Below are positions 62,757 to 64,000 of a DNA stretch of 64,000 bases, one piece after another. Both the position numbers and the translations under genes were made by a program. Under the pieces are notes generated by a model. That model was not told where the DNA came from, did no database searches, and saw only the letters and a program-made list of their open reading frames with translations. Position 1 is the stretch's first letter, and each line of letters opens with the position of its first letter. Source of the stretch: Fodinibacter sp963695175 (GTDB lineage: Bacteria; Actinomycetota; Actinomycetes; Actinomycetales; Dermatophilaceae); the NCBI GenBank assembly GCA_963695175.1, contig CAVOGG010000001.1:62001-126000 (forward strand), read 5' to 3'.

Positions 62757-63730
62757 GCCGGCACCGCGGCGGCGATGCGCAGCGCGTGCTCGGCGATGCG
62801 GCCGGTCGCCTCGACGTCGCTCATCAGCAGCGGGCCGTCGAAGACCTCGACCCGGGCCCGGCGCAGGGTGGTGTCGGCGTCGGCCGGGTCGACCAGCCAG
62901 CCGTCGAGGAAGTCCTCGTAGAGCTCGCCGACGGCCTGCGCGCTGGTGTCGACCCCGATGGCCTCGAGGCACGCGTCGGCGTGGCCGCGCACCGGTCGGC
63001 CGGAGATCAGGGGTGAGACCCCGACGACGGGAGCACCGGTGCCGCGCAACGCATCTCGCACCCCGGGCACGCCGAGGATGATGCCGATCGACACGACCGG
63101 GTTGCTCGGCGGCAGCAGCACGACGTCGGCGCGACGGATCGCGTCGAGCACCCCCGGTGCGGCGCTGGCGCGGTCGAGCCCCGCGACGACGAAGCGACGT
63201 GCCGGCACGGCCGCCTGGTGCCGGACCCACCATTCCTGGAAGTGGATCGCGCGCTCCCCGCCCTCACCGTCGTCGACCACGACGTGCGTCTCGACCGGCA
63301 CGTCGGTCATCGGCACCAGCTCGATGCGCTTCTCCGGCAGGCCCCACCTGGCCGCAAGCCGGGCGGTCACCTCGCTGAGCGAGGCGCCCTGCCCGAGCCA
63401 CTGCGACCGCACGATGTGGGTGCCGAAGTCGAGGTCGCCGAGCGCGAACCACTGGGGGACGGCGCCGTAGGCGGAGAGCTCGCCCTGCACCCGGTGGCTC
63501 TCGTCGGCACGGCCCCAGCCCTGGCCCTCGTGCACCCCGTCGCCGAGGGTGTAGAGCAGCGTGTCGACGTCGGGGCAGACCCGCAGCCCGAACAGCGTGA
63601 TGTCGTCGCCGGTGTTCGCGATGACGGTGACCGTCGAGTCCGCGAGGCCTGGCGTGGTGTCGAGGTGGTGGCGCAGGCCGCGGATGAAGCGGGCGCCGCC
63701 GACGCCGCCCGCGAGGGCCGTGATGTGCAT
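62753..63730 (-). CDS. fbiA: 2-phospho-L-lactate/phosphoenolpyruvate transferase
   Basis: The 325-residue CofD-type enzyme joins the lactyl or enolpyruvyl-2-diphospho-5'-guanosine to F0. It starts ITALAGGVGGARFIRGL, then VTVIANTGDDITLFGLRVCPDVDTLLYTLG (read in pieces), VVLLPPSNPVVSIGIILGVPGV and GVSPLISGRPVRG. ATG 63730 follows a CAGACT box by 7 nt. It lies opposite a whiB2-like gene, as in mycobacteria where whiB2 is next to fbiA. Confidence 0.95.
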   Translation of the reverse strand: MHITALAGGVGGARFIRGLRHHLDTTPGLADSTVTVIANTGDDITLFGLRVCPDVDTLLYTLGDGVHEGQGWGRADESHRVQGELSAYGAVPQWFALGDLDFGTHIVRSQWLGQGASLSEVTARLAARWGLPEKRIELVPMTDVPVETHVVVDDGEGGERAIHFQEWWVRHQAAVPARRFVVAGLDRASAAPGVLDAIRRADVVLLPPSNPVVSIGIILGVPGVRDALRGTGAPVVGVSPLISGRPVRGHADACLEAIGVDTSAQAVGELYEDFLDGWLVDPADADTTLRRARVEVFDGPLLMSDVEATGRIAEHALRIAAAVPA

Positions 63731-63824
63731 GTGCGAGAGTCTGTCAGTCCCGTTCGCGGTGCCGCGAGTCAGCCCCGAAACGCCGGGGTCGCCGGGAAAA
63801 TGGACACCAATAACACCAAGCGGC

Positions 63825-63854
63825 TTGACGTGAGGTGCATGACACGCGTGTAAT
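63825..63854 (+). promoter_or_regulatory. Putative promoter of whiB-like gene
   Basis: TTGACG (63825-63830) and TGTAAT (63849-63854) are 18 nt apart. This gives a 5' leader of about 54 nt with a GAGGAGGG Shine-Dalgarno at 63903-63910. A leadered gene is unusual in this window. Confidence 0.5.
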
Positions 63855-63914
63855 TCCACCCATGTACTCCGGAATCCCTGCCGGAGGACGGGTCGAAGGG
63901 TCGAGGAGGGAAGC

Positions 63915-64000
63915 ATGCACGAGCTCTATGTGATCGACGGGATGCTCGACGAGGGCGAGGCCGAGGACGGCGCTCTCTCTTGGCAGGAGCGTTCGCTGTG
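63915..64000 (+). CDS. WhiB-family regulator, 5' end only
   Basis: ATG 63915 opens MHELYVIDGMLDEGEAEDG, then ALSWQERSL, which is the N-terminus before the first cluster cysteine of WhiB2/WhmD-type proteins. The window ends before the four cysteines. These are iron-sulfur transcription factors of actinobacterial septation and stress control. The divergent fbiA neighbour supports the WhiB2 identity. Confidence 0.8.
   Translation, partial: MHELYVIDGMLDEGEAEDGALSWQERSL

Noticed and set aside
1..64000. CRISPR array, rRNA operon or prophage
   Set aside because: No regularly spaced repeats, rRNA-like segments or phage structural genes were seen on either strand.

Overview
The window is about 73% GC with codon use to match, and reads as a chromosomal segment of a high-GC Gram-positive actinobacterium, most likely Micrococcales near the Intrasporangiaceae (Janibacter/Terrabacter/Phycicoccus type). 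Supporting markers are a divergent whiB2-like/fbiA-fbiB F420 block, an acyl-CoA carboxylase beta/epsilon pair next to biotin ligase, an LLM-class F420-dependent oxidoreductase, several LytR-CpsA-Psr proteins, and very many leaderless genes (a TANNNT box 5 to 8 nt before the start codon). The family assignment is inference. There is no rRNA, CRISPR array, transposase or prophage; one tRNA gene (selenocysteine) is present.

Layout. 1-11.2 kb is housekeeping: a DUF559 protein, carboxylase subunits and biotin ligase, a pH-sensor-type adenylate cyclase, a two-component system, a flavin-type oxidase, a winged-helix DNA glycosylase homologue, GtrA, purK-purE. 11.2-16.3 kb holds a giant two-domain glycerophosphotransferase gene broken by many frameshifts, a CoA-binding protein and UDP-glucose dehydrogenase. 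17.6-21.7 kb is the most unusual block: a polycistronic MauE / thiol-redox / membrane / small protein set ending in a cysteine-packed protein that resembles the methylamine dehydrogenase light chain fused to LGFP cell-wall repeats. 21.7-25.7 kb is a complete selenocysteine locus (selB, selA, tRNA-Sec, selD). 26-28.2 kb carries acyl-CoA dehydrogenase and an FMN reductase. 28.2-45.3 kb is a cell-surface polymer cluster: three LCP ligases, LicD-like transferase, Wzm/Wzt-type ABC exporter, a multi-membrane GT-like protein, three GT2 enzymes, a flippase, and a secreted amidase/SpoIID/VCBS fusion. 45.3-49.8 kb has CoA-transferase subunits, a secreted M15-like peptidase with peptidoglycan-binding repeats and a TIGR03089 protein. 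49.9-60.4 kb is a second surface-glycan set (TagD-type cytidylyltransferase, membrane protein, GT2, GT4 fusion, flippase, methyltransferase), interrupted by an inositol-phosphatase, an HxlR regulator/thioesterase pair and topoisomerase IB. 60.4-64 kb has an AlkA-type glycosylase, the F420 genes and the 5' end of a WhiB gene.

Two cross-cutting observations matter for the reader. First, at least ten genes carry single-base frameshifts, often in G or C runs, with conserved protein sequence continuing in another frame; I treat these as one gene each and consider sequencing or assembly error more likely than decay. Second, the word GGATGCCG/CGGCATCC is scattered roughly once per 1.3 kb, in both orientations, imposing otherwise rare GAT and GCA codons, and an inverted pair of it forms the strongest terminator in the window.
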